The notes under the pieces are model-generated. The model searched no databases and was not told the origin of the DNA. It saw only the letters and a program-made list of their open reading frames with translations. The position numbers and the translations under genes were made by a program. A DNA stretch of 21,563 bases from CAIMZW01 sp037130455 (GTDB lineage Bacteria > Actinomycetota > Actinomycetes > Nanopelagicales > Nanopelagicaceae): contig JBAXSZ010000030.1 of NCBI GenBank assembly GCA_037130455.1, positions 1 through 21,563 on the forward strand, in the 5' to 3' direction. Below are positions 7,834 to 15,556 of the stretch, in pieces; position 1 is the first letter of the stretch, and each line of letters starts with the position of its first letter.

Positions 7834-8038
7834 GATTGATTTGTTGAGTTGCAAAGACTTTGGCGAATGCGTCACCAGTGCTCCAAACCTCTTTCGCCTG
7901 GATGAAAATGGAAAGCAATCGCTTCGGCATGAATCCCGTGAAACAACGTTTGAATTTGACGTGGCCGAAGAGTTTGAAACGGCTGCTGAGGAAGCGACCA
8001 TAGTTTGTCCTATGCAGGCGTTGACGATTCTGAGCTGA
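7823..8038 (+). CDS. P450-associated ferredoxin, 3Fe-4S type
   Basis: A 71-residue protein with the pattern of small actinobacterial P450 ferredoxins: Cys10-x5-Cys16 (CKDFGEC) followed by TSAPNLF, and Cys62-Pro in VCPMQAL near the C-terminus. Three cysteines with the middle one of a 4Fe set missing indicate a single 3Fe-4S cluster. The protein is acidic, as expected for docking to a P450. Its ATG lies 11 bases inside the end of the P450 gene. It should pass electrons from a ferredoxin reductase, not in the window, to the P450. Confidence 0.9.
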   Translation: MKIEIDLLSCKDFGECVTSAPNLFRLDENGKQSLRHESRETTFEFDVAEEFETAAEEATIVCPMQALTILS

Positions 8039-8149
8039 AGATCAGGATTCCTTTGCTTGTTCCACAATGCCCGATGGATTAAGCAGACAGACTTATCTAT
8101 TGCGAAGGAAAAATTTTAGTCCGCTTTCCAGACTTGAATATCACCTCGC

Positions 8150-8178
8150 TGGTCAAGAAATGATTTCCGCTTTATTGT
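8150..8178 (+). promoter_or_regulatory. Candidate leaderless promoter of murQ
   Basis: TGGTCA (8150-8155), 17-base spacer, TATTGT (8173-8178), then six bases to the ATG at 8185. There is no Shine-Dalgarno before murQ, so a leaderless start fits. Each box matches 4 of 6 consensus bases, so the call is tentative. Confidence 0.4.
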
Positions 8179-8184
8179 TCACGC

Positions 8185-9096
8185 ATGTCTTTCGACGAAG
8201 AACTTGCAGCACTTCGCACTGAACAGGTGGATGAAAAGTTTGCCATGCTCGATGTCATGTCAGTCAGTGAACTTCTTCAAGTAATGAACGAAAGCGATGC
8301 TGAAGTTCCAAAAGCGATTGCAGATGTAATTCCAATAATTAAAACTGCCATTGATGGCATTGTCGACCGCATGCTTCAAGGCGGTCGCTTGGTTTATTTG
8401 GGTGCGGGGACTTCGGGCCGTTTGGGCGTGCTTGATGCGGCCGAGTTAGGTCCAACATTTTCAGTTGCACCGACAGAGGTTCTCGCTTTTATCGCCGGTG
8501 GCGAAGGTGCGCTTCGGCACGCTGTGGAATCCGCTGAAGACAACTCGGAAGCCGGCGTGATTGAGCTCCAAGAAATCGACCTTACGTCGCAAGATTGCGT
8601 AGTTGGTATTGCCGCCAGCGGACGAACCCCCTACGTGATTGGCGCCCTTAAATATGCGAATGAAGTGGGATCTTTAACGATCGGTTTAACCAGTAATCCC
8701 AGTTCGGATATTTCAAAGATTGCTCAAATTGCCATTGATGTCGATACTGGTCCGGAGTTATTGGCAGGTTCAACACGCCTCAAATCTGGAACCGCACAAA
8801 AATTAGTTTTAAACATGATTTCGACTATCACCATGATCCGGTTGGGCAAAACGTTCGGAAATCTGATGGTAGATCTTCAAATAACTAACGAAAAACTTCA
8901 AAAGCGAGCCGTTCGAATAATCCAAAATGCAACTGCGGCAACTCCAGCCGAGGCCGAAACTGCCTTGAAGGAGTCCGGAAACCGAGTCAAAATAGCAATT
9001 CTGATGCTTTTGCTGCACATAAATGCAGATGAATCTGCGGAACGCCTGAAGAACGCTTCAAATCACATCAGGGCGGCGCTCGAAACTCATTTGTAA
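8185..9096 (+). CDS. murQ: N-acetylmuramic acid 6-phosphate etherase
   Basis: This 303-residue cytoplasmic enzyme is of typical MurQ length (about 300). It cleaves the D-lactyl ether of MurNAc-6-phosphate, giving GlcNAc-6-phosphate and D-lactate. The SIS fold shows as GAGTSGRLGVLDAAELGPTF and IAASGRTPYVIGAL. The two Glu residues equivalent to E. coli Glu83 and Glu114 are Glu87 (DAAELG) and Glu118 (VESAEDN), with the same spacing of 31. The signature TGPELLAGSTRLKSGTAQK and the ending GNLMVDLQITNEKL are present. The C-terminal helical part is complete. It opens the peptidoglycan-recycling cluster and precedes the importer genes by 140 bases, which hold a separate promoter-like element. It acts directly after AnmK, encoded about 5 kb downstream. 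Confidence 0.96.
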   Translation: MSFDEELAALRTEQVDEKFAMLDVMSVSELLQVMNESDAEVPKAIADVIPIIKTAIDGIVDRMLQGGRLVYLGAGTSGRLGVLDAAELGPTFSVAPTEVLAFIAGGEGALRHAVESAEDNSEAGVIELQEIDLTSQDCVVGIAASGRTPYVIGALKYANEVGSLTIGLTSNPSSDISKIAQIAIDVDTGPELLAGSTRLKSGTAQKLVLNMISTITMIRLGKTFGNLMVDLQITNEKLQKRAVRIIQNATAATPAEAETALKESGNRVKIAILMLLLHINADESAERLKNASNHIRAALETHL

Positions 9097-9119
9097 CGGT
9101 AAATGTTACGTGCCTACGC

Positions 9120-9125
9120 TTGACA
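9120..9125 (+). promoter_or_regulatory. Candidate -35 element for the binding-protein gene
   Basis: A perfect TTGACA. The -10 at normal spacing is poor (GAGGAT at 9143-9148), so the promoter is uncertain. If used, it gives a leader of about 80 bases that contains the two hairpins at 9195-9230. Confidence 0.35.
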
Positions 9126-9194
9126 CTTGAACCTTTTGTGGCGAGGATTTTCACCAAGCAAAGGAAGACTTGAAAAAATTTTCCATTGCTCCTG

Positions 9195-9230
9195 GCGGGA
9201 ACCTCTCCCGCTGTAGGGAAAGGGGCTACA
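9195..9230 (+). promoter_or_regulatory. Two adjacent leader hairpins before the binding-protein start
   Basis: Hairpin A: GCGGGA (9195-9200) with TCCCGC (9206-9211), loop of 5. Hairpin B: TGTAG (9212-9216) with CTACA (9226-9230), with the purine-rich GGAAAGGGG in its loop. They touch each other, and B ends six bases before the ATG at 9237. CCTCTCCC (9202-9209) can alternatively pair with GGGAAAGG (7 of 8), so two mutually exclusive folds exist. The purine tract in loop B is the best Shine-Dalgarno candidate. Confidence 0.4.
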
Positions 9231-9236
9231 CCAAGG

Positions 9237-10769
9237 ATGTTTACTCTTAGCAAGAAGGGGCCGAAGGCTCTTGCCGTTGCCATCGCCGCCGCTCTCGGAC
9301 TCTCCGGAGCAATTTCACTCGGCGTGACAAGCTCGGCTTCTGCAGCGCAGACCCTCAATATCGGCATCAGCGCTGATATGGACAAGCTTGATCCACATAC
9401 ATCTACCAACTTTGCGACTGTTCGAATCCTTGGCTTGGTGTATTCCGAGCTAGTCGAGAGCACTCCAGATTTGAAGATCGTTCCAGGACTTGCAAAGTCT
9501 TGGTACTGGAATAGCGATAGTACTCAACTCGATATGTACATGCGTCCTGGTGTGAAGTTCCAAGATGGAACTCCATTTACCGCAGCAGATGCGAAAGCTT
9601 CCCTCGACCGAATCCTCCTTCCAGCAACAGGAGCTGCTTCTCGCGGCAACTTATCGTTGGTCACTTCGATCACCGCCAATCGCACCCAACTCACCATTAA
9701 GTTCAGCGCACCGAATGCTCCATTCTTGGCAGCTCTCGATGGCGTGAACATGGCGATGCTTTCTAAGAAAGATATCGATGCTGGTTTGATTGGAAAGAAA
9801 GTTAATGGAACTGGCCCATACAAGTTTACAAGCTGGAGCCCAGGAACTTCCGTGAAGTTGGCTACTAACGCCGATTACTTCAAGGGTGCTCCTTCAGTCG
9901 CTGGCTTGAACTTCCAAATCATTCCTGCAGAGTCTTCAATCCTTTCAGCATTAAACGCTGGAACTATTGACTTCTCCTACATTGGAAACCCAGCGGTTGC
10001 AAAGCAAGTTGGTTCTAACTTGGTAATGCAAAAGACTTCATCGCTTTCTTACCACGTGCTTCAATTGAACGCACGTAAAGCACCTTTTGACAACGTCAAT
10101 GTTCGCCTTGCAATTGCATGCGCCATTGATCGTCAAGCTGTTGTTGATTCAGCAGCTCTTGGCGAAGGTGCTCCAACCGGACCACTAACAATGCCTGCCT
10201 ATCGTTCTAGCCTCAAGGCCCGTCCTTGTGCCACAGGCGATGTAGCTCAAGCTAAGAAGTACCTAGCCGCCGGTGGATATCCAAATGGAATCACCATTGA
10301 TGTTATGACCGAAGGTGGCGAGTACGCACTTGCAACTCCAATTGCACTTAGCGTTCAATCACAATTGGCCAAGGCCGGAATCAAGATGAATATCCAAGCT
10401 CTTGACGCCGCCACATACATTCCAAAATGGCTTGCTGGTGACTTCGGTGCTGCAGTAGCGAACAACGGTGGCAAGGTTGATCCTGACACCATGTACACCC
10501 GCTACTTCACATCAACCGGTAACTTGAACAAGGTTGCTGGCTATTCATCTGCAACGCTGGATGCGCTCTTCTTGAAGGGTAAGTCCACTGGCAATGTAAC
10601 TCGACGTGCTGCGGTTTATACAAGCATCACAAAGGAACTAGAGACCCAGGCCGTTTGGGTATGGCTCTTTACTCCATATGACTACTACGTCTCCTCAAAG
10701 AGCCTCTCTGGATTTACACCAAATCCAAATGGGTCACTCCTTGAGTTGCGTAACGTCAAGCTCTCCTAA
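9237..10769 (+). CDS. ABC transporter substrate-binding protein, oligopeptide family 5 (putative muropeptide binding)
   Basis: This is a 510-residue extracytoplasmic solute-binding protein of the DppA/OppA family, likely the receptor of the importer encoded downstream. I chose the ATG at 9237 because the next residues form a Sec signal peptide: basic start MFTLSKKGPK, hydrophobic core, cleavage after SASA near residue 38. The open frame extends to 9186, but those codons cross the leader hairpins. Family features are LNIGISADMDKLDPHTSTN at the mature N-terminus, LVYSELVE, the FQDGTPFTAADAKASLDRI type region, and NVRLAIACAIDRQAVVD. No lipobox cysteine is present, so it may be released or held by other means. 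Codon use is visibly biased compared with neighbours (AAG, GGA, CTT, GCT favoured), as for an abundant protein. A strong hairpin terminator follows the stop. The peptidoglycan-recycling neighbours suggest anhydromuropeptides or MurNAc-peptides as ligand; the ligand is inference. Confidence 0.9.
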   Translation: MFTLSKKGPKALAVAIAAALGLSGAISLGVTSSASAAQTLNIGISADMDKLDPHTSTNFATVRILGLVYSELVESTPDLKIVPGLAKSWYWNSDSTQLDMYMRPGVKFQDGTPFTAADAKASLDRILLPATGAASRGNLSLVTSITANRTQLTIKFSAPNAPFLAALDGVNMAMLSKKDIDAGLIGKKVNGTGPYKFTSWSPGTSVKLATNADYFKGAPSVAGLNFQIIPAESSILSALNAGTIDFSYIGNPAVAKQVGSNLVMQKTSSLSYHVLQLNARKAPFDNVNVRLAIACAIDRQAVVDSAALGEGAPTGPLTMPAYRSSLKARPCATGDVAQAKKYLAAGGYPNGITIDVMTEGGEYALATPIALSVQSQLAKAGIKMNIQALDAATYIPKWLAGDFGAAVANNGGKVDPDTMYTRYFTSTGNLNKVAGYSSATLDALFLKGKSTGNVTRRAAVYTSITKELETQAVWVWLFTPYDYYVSSKSLSGFTPNPNGSLLELRNVKLS

Positions 10770-10785
10770 AGAGGGATTAGACTCA

Positions 10786-10823
10786 CAAGAACGTGTTGCC
10801 TTCGGGCAGCACGTTCTTGTTTT
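10786..10823 (+). terminator. UUCG-capped hairpin terminator/attenuator between binding protein and permease genes
   Basis: The arms CAAGAACGTGTTGCC (10786-10800) and its complement (10805-10819) form a 15-bp stem with one G-U pair. They enclose the stable tetraloop TTCG and are followed by TTTT. It lies 16 bases after the binding-protein stop and 38 before the permease ATG. Partial readthrough would keep the binding protein in excess over the membrane components; it could also protect the upstream mRNA from 3' decay. Confidence 0.85.
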
Positions 10824-10857
10824 GAAAACATAATCTAAATAATTCGACAGGAGGAAG

Positions 10858-11817
10858 ATGTCAATATTACGAAATCGAATAACGACTAAAATCCTTACTG
10901 TCGCTTCTACACTTTTTGGGATCTCCGTTTTTGTTTTTGTTGTATTACGCGTAGTGCCAGGAGACACCATCAGTTCCTCATTTGGAATTGAAACGAGCGC
11001 ACTCACCCCGGAAAAAATTGCATCCTTAAAGGCCTATTTTGGAATAGATAAATCATTAGTGGGTCAATATTGGACTTGGCTCTCGGGTTTTGTGTCTGGC
11101 AATTTTGGTTTGTCGTATCACACTGGAGTGCCAGTTACTTCATTAACCCTGCACTCATTCCCGGTAACCCTAGAGTTAGCTCTTCTTGCCACGATTATTG
11201 GCGTTACTGTCGGCACATTGCTTGGATTTTATAGCGCCAGTCAACCTGGTGGTCGTCGCGACTTTGTCGGTCAAATTTTTGGCTTGATGGCCTTGTCACT
11301 GCCTAGCTTCGTTCTCAGCACCGCGATCATCGCGGTCTCTGCAAACAAACTTCATTACTTTCCAAATGGCTTTGAATACGCACCTCCATGGGTGAATATC
11401 GGGCTCAACCTTCAACAAATGATGTATCCAGCAATTGTTCTTGGAATAGCTGTTGCAGCACCTGTGATGAGGACGGCAAGGTCGTCATTTATCGAAGTCC
11501 AGGATAAGGATTTCATTCGTACCGCTATCGGCAAAGGAGTGAACCCGCGCCGAGTTCGATTTGTTCATGTGCTGAGAAATGCCCTCAATCCAATTGTCAC
11601 TATGACCGGAATCCAATTCGGATATCTGCTAGGCGGCGCGGTTATTGTTGAGCAAATTTTTGCACTCCCAGGAATGGGACGCCAAATATTGGATGGAATT
11701 ACAAAGCGCGAATACGCAACTGTCCAAAGCACCGTTCTTATTGTCGCCATCACCTTTGTTCTGATTAATCTGTTGACCGACTTCATTTACCAAAAAGTAG
11801 ATCCGAGAATCCGATGA
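10858..11817 (+). CDS. ABC transporter permease (DppB/OppB type)
   Basis: A 319-residue integral membrane subunit, full length for the family. The first membrane segment is near residues 10-30 (ILTVASTLFGISVFVFVVLRVVPG), a periplasmic loop containing FGLSYHTGVPV follows, and about five more segments come after it. The ATPase-coupling EAA loop is near 220-240 (IGKGVNPRRVRFVHVLRNAL), and the ending GAVIVEQIFALPGMGRQ is typical of DppB. It has a strong AGGAGG Shine-Dalgarno at 10849-10854. Its stop overlaps the next permease by four bases (ATGA), starting a tightly coupled four-gene run. Expression probably comes by readthrough of the hairpin at 10786-10823, since no promoter is evident after it. 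Confidence 0.94.
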   Translation: MSILRNRITTKILTVASTLFGISVFVFVVLRVVPGDTISSSFGIETSALTPEKIASLKAYFGIDKSLVGQYWTWLSGFVSGNFGLSYHTGVPVTSLTLHSFPVTLELALLATIIGVTVGTLLGFYSASQPGGRRDFVGQIFGLMALSLPSFVLSTAIIAVSANKLHYFPNGFEYAPPWVNIGLNLQQMMYPAIVLGIAVAAPVMRTARSSFIEVQDKDFIRTAIGKGVNPRRVRFVHVLRNALNPIVTMTGIQFGYLLGGAVIVEQIFALPGMGRQILDGITKREYATVQSTVLIVAITFVLINLLTDFIYQKVDPRIR

Positions 11818-12671
11818 CAAAATTAAAGAAAGCGGAGAAGTCCTGGGTCTTTTACTATTTTCGAAGCCTGAATGGCTTGATTGGTTTTACGATTTTGGCG
11901 TTACTCATCCTAGGTTCACTTTTTGCGCTCTTTCATGCGACTCCTTATGACCCAGTCGCTCAAGACATAAACTCAATGCTCAAACCGCCTTCGTGGCACC
12001 ACATCTTTGGCACCGATCAATATGGTCGAGATGACTTCTCTCGAGTACTTGACGGGGTGCGTCGTTCCCTAGCCGTCTCCTTTCTTTCCGTGTCCATCGC
12101 GGCCTTCATCGGACTGGTCCTCGGTGTATTTGCTGGATATTTTGGAGGTTTCTTCGACACGATCGTTATGCGATTGAGCGATGTCTTCTTTGCCTTCCCA
12201 GCAATATTGATGGCCTTGGCGATCGTTTCATCATTGGGGCATACCTGGCTGGATACGGCAATTGCCATTGCAATTGTGTATACGCCGATCTTTGTTCGCG
12301 TCATTCGAGGACCGGTACTTTCACTCCGCGAAATGGATTACATCAAATCTGCCAGAGTCTTAGGGTTTTCAACTCCGCGAGTTCTCTTCAAGCATGTTCT
12401 TCCCAATGTGGTTCCCATATTTCTAGTTCAAATTGCTCTCTCTCTTTCGTGGGCCATCCTTACTGAATCTGGCTTGAGCTTCTTAGGGCTAGGTACCCAG
12501 GCCCCCGACGCTTCACTTGGACTCATGGTTTCTGAGGCTCAGTCGACTGCCGCCTTTGCCTGGTGGACATTAGTTGGTCCAGCACTTGCACTGGTTTTTG
12601 CGGTTGTCTCCCTCAACTTAGTTGGTGACGGTCTTCGAGATTCACTAGACCCAACAAGGAGGTCGGTATGA
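11814..12671 (+). CDS. ABC transporter permease (DppC/OppC type)
   Basis: A 285-residue second permease subunit. The N-terminal membrane segment (about 20-42) precedes the family signature GTDQYGRDDFSRVLDGVRRSL near 63-83. Five more hydrophobic segments follow, with the EAA loop around MDYIKSARVLGFSTPRVLFKHVLPN (about 175-200) and the DppC-typical LTESGLSFLGLGTQAPDASLG. The start overlaps the previous stop by four bases and its own stop overlaps the next ATG by four bases, so subunit stoichiometry is probably set by translational coupling. With the DppB-like partner it forms the membrane channel of the importer. Confidence 0.94.
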   Translation: MTKLKKAEKSWVFYYFRSLNGLIGFTILALLILGSLFALFHATPYDPVAQDINSMLKPPSWHHIFGTDQYGRDDFSRVLDGVRRSLAVSFLSVSIAAFIGLVLGVFAGYFGGFFDTIVMRLSDVFFAFPAILMALAIVSSLGHTWLDTAIAIAIVYTPIFVRVIRGPVLSLREMDYIKSARVLGFSTPRVLFKHVLPNVVPIFLVQIALSLSWAILTESGLSFLGLGTQAPDASLGLMVSEAQSTAAFAWWTLVGPALALVFAVVSLNLVGDGLRDSLDPTRRSV

Positions 12672-13612
12672 GCCTTCTCCGAGTAAAGAACTTGACCATT
12701 GAAACTTCATTAGATGGAAAGACATTGGTTGATGATGTCTCCTTCTCCATCGAAGAGGGCGAATCAGTAGGAATCGTCGGCGAAAGTGGCTCGGGTAAAT
12801 CTCTTTCCGCACTCTCGATTCTCTCCTTGCTTCCTAATGGCGTCAACAAGCGTGCGGGAACCATTGAATATAAAGGCCAAGAGATCGCATCCGATAAGTT
12901 GCTGGATATTCGCGGCAACCGAATTTCGATGGTTTACCAAGATCCAATGACTTCACTAAATCCAATGATGAAAATCGGACGGCAGATCGAGGAAGTTCTT
13001 GAGGCGCATAATTTAGGAAAAGATCCAGCGCGCGTTCTTGAGGCGTTGGCCGGTGTACGTATCGCAGATCCGGAAAAATGTGCGAATTCCTACCCCCATG
13101 AATTCTCAGGTGGGATGCGTCAACGTGTCATGATCGCCATTGCGCTTCTGCTTCAACCTGACTTACTTATTGCAGATGAGCCCACTACGGCTCTGGACGT
13201 CACAATTCAACGTCAGATTCTCAATCTAGTTAATGAGCAGAAGAAGCAAAATAGCGCCTCGATTCTTTGGATTTCACATGATTTGGGCGTGGTTGCAGAG
13301 ATGGTCGACAAAGTCATCGTTATGTATGCCGGGCGCATTGTAGAAGTCGGTTCGATAAAAGAGATTTTCGAAAACCCCCATCACCCCTACACGGTAGGAC
13401 TTATTGGTTCCTTGGTGAAACGCAAACACCAACAAAAGATGATTTCTATTCCAGGAACACCTCCGAAACCATGGACCGTAATTGGGCAATGTGGATTCGC
13501 TGAACGGTGCAGCCAAGTTCTTCCAAAATGTAGCCAAGAAAAGCCCGAATTAATTTCTTCTGGAGCTCAATCCTTCGCCTGCTTCAATCCAATCGAAGGA
13601 GCACTTCTATGA
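12668..13612 (+). CDS. ABC transporter ATP-binding protein (DppD/OppD type)
   Basis: This 314-residue ATPase energises import. Walker A is GESGSGKS with Lys44; the Q-loop lies in MVYQDPMTSLNP; the ABC signature is FSGGMRQRV; Walker B with the catalytic Glu is LLIADEPTTALD; the H-loop is WISHDLG. The C-terminal oligopeptide-transporter extension begins at HHPYTVGL and holds the conserved cysteines (GQCGFAERC, PKC, FAC) seen in OppD/DppD proteins. It overlaps both neighbours by four bases. It pairs with the shorter ATPase encoded next. Confidence 0.95.
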   Translation: MSLLRVKNLTIETSLDGKTLVDDVSFSIEEGESVGIVGESGSGKSLSALSILSLLPNGVNKRAGTIEYKGQEIASDKLLDIRGNRISMVYQDPMTSLNPMMKIGRQIEEVLEAHNLGKDPARVLEALAGVRIADPEKCANSYPHEFSGGMRQRVMIAIALLLQPDLLIADEPTTALDVTIQRQILNLVNEQKKQNSASILWISHDLGVVAEMVDKVIVMYAGRIVEVGSIKEIFENPHHPYTVGLIGSLVKRKHQQKMISIPGTPPKPWTVIGQCGFAERCSQVLPKCSQEKPELISSGAQSFACFNPIEGALL

Positions 13613-14388
13613 AACTTGAAGTAAAAGGCGTCTCCAAGCGTTATGTTTCTAAGAGCAAGGATCGGACCATCCAAGCGCTCTCAGATATTAGTTTTGAAGT
13701 GGAAGAAGGAAAAATCCTTGGCATCGTTGGCGAAAGTGGCTGCGGGAAATCAACTCTTTCGCGCATCATTGCTGGTTTGGAGGCACCTGATAGTGGTGAA
13801 GTGCTTGTTTCGCAGGCACCTCACCCTGTTATCTCCAAATATGTGATGAAGGACAAACATAGAAGTGTTCAATTAGTTTTTCAAGATCCCTACTCATCAC
13901 TTAACCCACGGCAACCAATTTTTAAAGCAATTGAGGAGGTCGTCGGCATATACGGTCACAATCTCGCTGCCGATGCGCAGGAAACAAGGATCATCGATCT
14001 TCTTTCTAGAGTGGGCATCTCGCGCGATATGGCAAATCGATACCCCCATCAATTTAGTGGTGGTCAGCGGCAGAGAATCTGTATTGCACGTTCCCTTGCA
14101 GCCAATCCAGAGATTCTTCTTTTAGATGAACCAGTTTCGGCTCTCGATGTTTCCGTCCGGGCCGACATCATCAACTTATTGCTAGAACTTAAAAATCAGT
14201 TCAACTTAACCTACATTTTTGTAAGCCACGACTTAGAGATTGTAAAACATGTAAGCGATGACATCATGGTTATGAATGCGGGAAAGATTGTTGAAAAGGG
14301 CTCATGGCATCAAGTCATGGAAAGCCCACAAGATGAATATACAAAGACTTTAATTGCAGCGATGCCTGCACTGAGCCGAGGAGAATAA
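13609..14388 (+). CDS. ABC transporter ATP-binding protein (DppF/OppF type)
   Basis: A 259-residue second ATPase. Walker A GESGCGKST, Q-loop in LVFQDPYSSLNPRQ, signature FSGGQRQRI, Walker B LLLDEPVSALDVS and H-loop FVSHDLEIV are all intact. It ends soon after EYTKTLIAAMPALSRGE, so it lacks the C-terminal oligopeptide extension of most DppF/OppF proteins (usually above 300 residues); the partner DppD-like protein keeps its extension. The gene finishes one base before the TTG start of anmK, and its last codons contain that gene's Shine-Dalgarno. Confidence 0.94.
   Translation: MKLEVKGVSKRYVSKSKDRTIQALSDISFEVEEGKILGIVGESGCGKSTLSRIIAGLEAPDSGEVLVSQAPHPVISKYVMKDKHRSVQLVFQDPYSSLNPRQPIFKAIEEVVGIYGHNLAADAQETRIIDLLSRVGISRDMANRYPHQFSGGQRQRICIARSLAANPEILLLDEPVSALDVSVRADIINLLLELKNQFNLTYIFVSHDLEIVKHVSDDIMVMNAGKIVEKGSWHQVMESPQDEYTKTLIAAMPALSRGE
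14378..14383 (+). promoter_or_regulatory. Shine-Dalgarno that fixes the TTG start of anmK
   Basis: GAGGAG lies inside the last codons of the preceding ATPase gene, six bases before TTG 14390-14392. The next ATG in frame (codon 6) would cut into the conserved GMISGTS ATP-binding loop. Confidence 0.75.
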
Positions 14389-14389
14389 G

Positions 14390-15556
14390 TTGAAAATACT
14401 TGGAATGATTTCAGGAACCTCGTACGACGGAATTGATTGTTCGATTGGGGATTTCACAATCGATGGAAATGCTATTTTGCTAAACCCTCTCTTTACCCGA
14501 ACCCATGAATATCCAGCAGAAACGTATGCACTCATCAATCGCTCCATGCCACCAGCTAAAATCGACTACCAAATTGTCTGCGAGATTGACACCTTGATTG
14601 GTCAAGCCTTCGCCGAAGCAGCCGCACTGGCGATAAAGGAATCCGGAATAACTCCTGACTTAATCGTGGCCCATGGACAGACGATGTATCACTGGATTTC
14701 GCCAGAAGGAAAAGCACTTGGAACTCTTCAGGTTGGAGATGCGGCAAGAGTTGCCGAACTCAATGGCATTCCGGTTCTCTCTCAGCTTCGATCCCGCGAT
14801 GTGGCTGCAGGAGGACAAGGTGCGCCTTTTGCTAGCTTGATAGACCATATGTTGTTAGCGGCGCGAAATATCAATTGTGGCGCTCTCAACTTAGGCGGTA
14901 TCTCTAACATGACGGTAATCCGTCCGGGTCAAGACACAGTGGCATTTGATGTTGGTCCTGCTAATGCCTTGATGGATGCCGCCGTTCGAATCTATTCCGA
15001 CGGTAGCGAAAATTTTGATCGAGATGGAGCGCTCGGAGCACAAGGTAAAGTCAATGATGCGATCCTTGGCGAAATGCTGAAAGAGCCTTACTACGCCTTG
15101 TCCTATCCAAAATCCACTGGAAAAGAATTGTTCAACCATGATTATTTGAAGTCGTGGATGGCTCGTTATCCTGAAGTTTCCATGCTGGATTGGATTGCCA
15201 CTCTCACTATTCTTACTGCGACAACAATTGCCAACGAATTCAATAAGTTGGACGTCAGCGAGGTATTCGTTTCCGGAGGCGGACTTCACAATAAGACGCT
15301 TATGGCTCAATTGAATTCGCTCACCCGCAATGTGAAATATCTGCCCTATGAAGATTTAGGACTGAGCTCAGATGGCAAAGAGGCCTACCTTTTTGCTCTG
15401 ATCGGTTTCCTGAGCATGCACAATCTGCCGGGAAATATTCCATCCAGTACTGGAGCCAGCGGTCCTAGAATATTGGGGTCACTTTCTCCTGGTAAATCTG
15501 GTTTTCCAGCAGTGGCTAATATTTCCGAAGCGCTAATCGGGCTTCGCATTATTTAG
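14390..15556 (+). CDS. anmK: Anhydro-N-acetylmuramic acid kinase
   Basis: This 388-residue cytoplasmic enzyme opens the 1,6-anhydro ring and phosphorylates, turning anhydro-MurNAc plus ATP and water into MurNAc-6-phosphate, the MurQ substrate. Motifs run in family order: MISGTSYDGID at 6-16 (ATP loop), VLSQLRSRDVAAGGQGAPF, ALNLGGISNMTVI, AFDVGPANALMDA with catalytic Asp187 (E. coli Asp182; the usual GPGN is GPAN here), FDRDGALGAQG, YPKSTGKELFN, FVSGGGLHNKTLM and DGKEAYLFALIG. Length is normal. The start is a TTG behind a good GAGGAG, one base after the ATPase stop, so it is the last gene of the importer operon. Its 3' end overlaps the convergent GNAT gene by 24 bases. It implies that the imported sugars carry the 1,6-anhydro form made by lytic transglycosylases. 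Confidence 0.95.
   Translation: MKILGMISGTSYDGIDCSIGDFTIDGNAILLNPLFTRTHEYPAETYALINRSMPPAKIDYQIVCEIDTLIGQAFAEAAALAIKESGITPDLIVAHGQTMYHWISPEGKALGTLQVGDAARVAELNGIPVLSQLRSRDVAAGGQGAPFASLIDHMLLAARNINCGALNLGGISNMTVIRPGQDTVAFDVGPANALMDAAVRIYSDGSENFDRDGALGAQGKVNDAILGEMLKEPYYALSYPKSTGKELFNHDYLKSWMARYPEVSMLDWIATLTILTATTIANEFNKLDVSEVFVSGGGLHNKTLMAQLNSLTRNVKYLPYEDLGLSSDGKEAYLFALIGFLSMHNLPGNIPSSTGASGPRILGSLSPGKSGFPAVANISEALIGLRII

Noticed and set aside
8039..8184. Possible small RNA or riboswitch before murQ
   Set aside because: No stable hairpin or conserved riboswitch pattern could be seen; only the promoter-like boxes near the ATG.
9186..9236. Seventeen-residue N-terminal extension of the binding protein
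   Set aside because: These codons cross the leader hairpins, and the extension would bury the signal peptide; the ATG at 9237 gives a normal one.
15533..15556. Possible truncation of anmK or GNAT from their 24-base overlap
   Set aside because: Both proteins have normal length and complete motifs; tail-to-tail overlap is ordinary in compact genomes.
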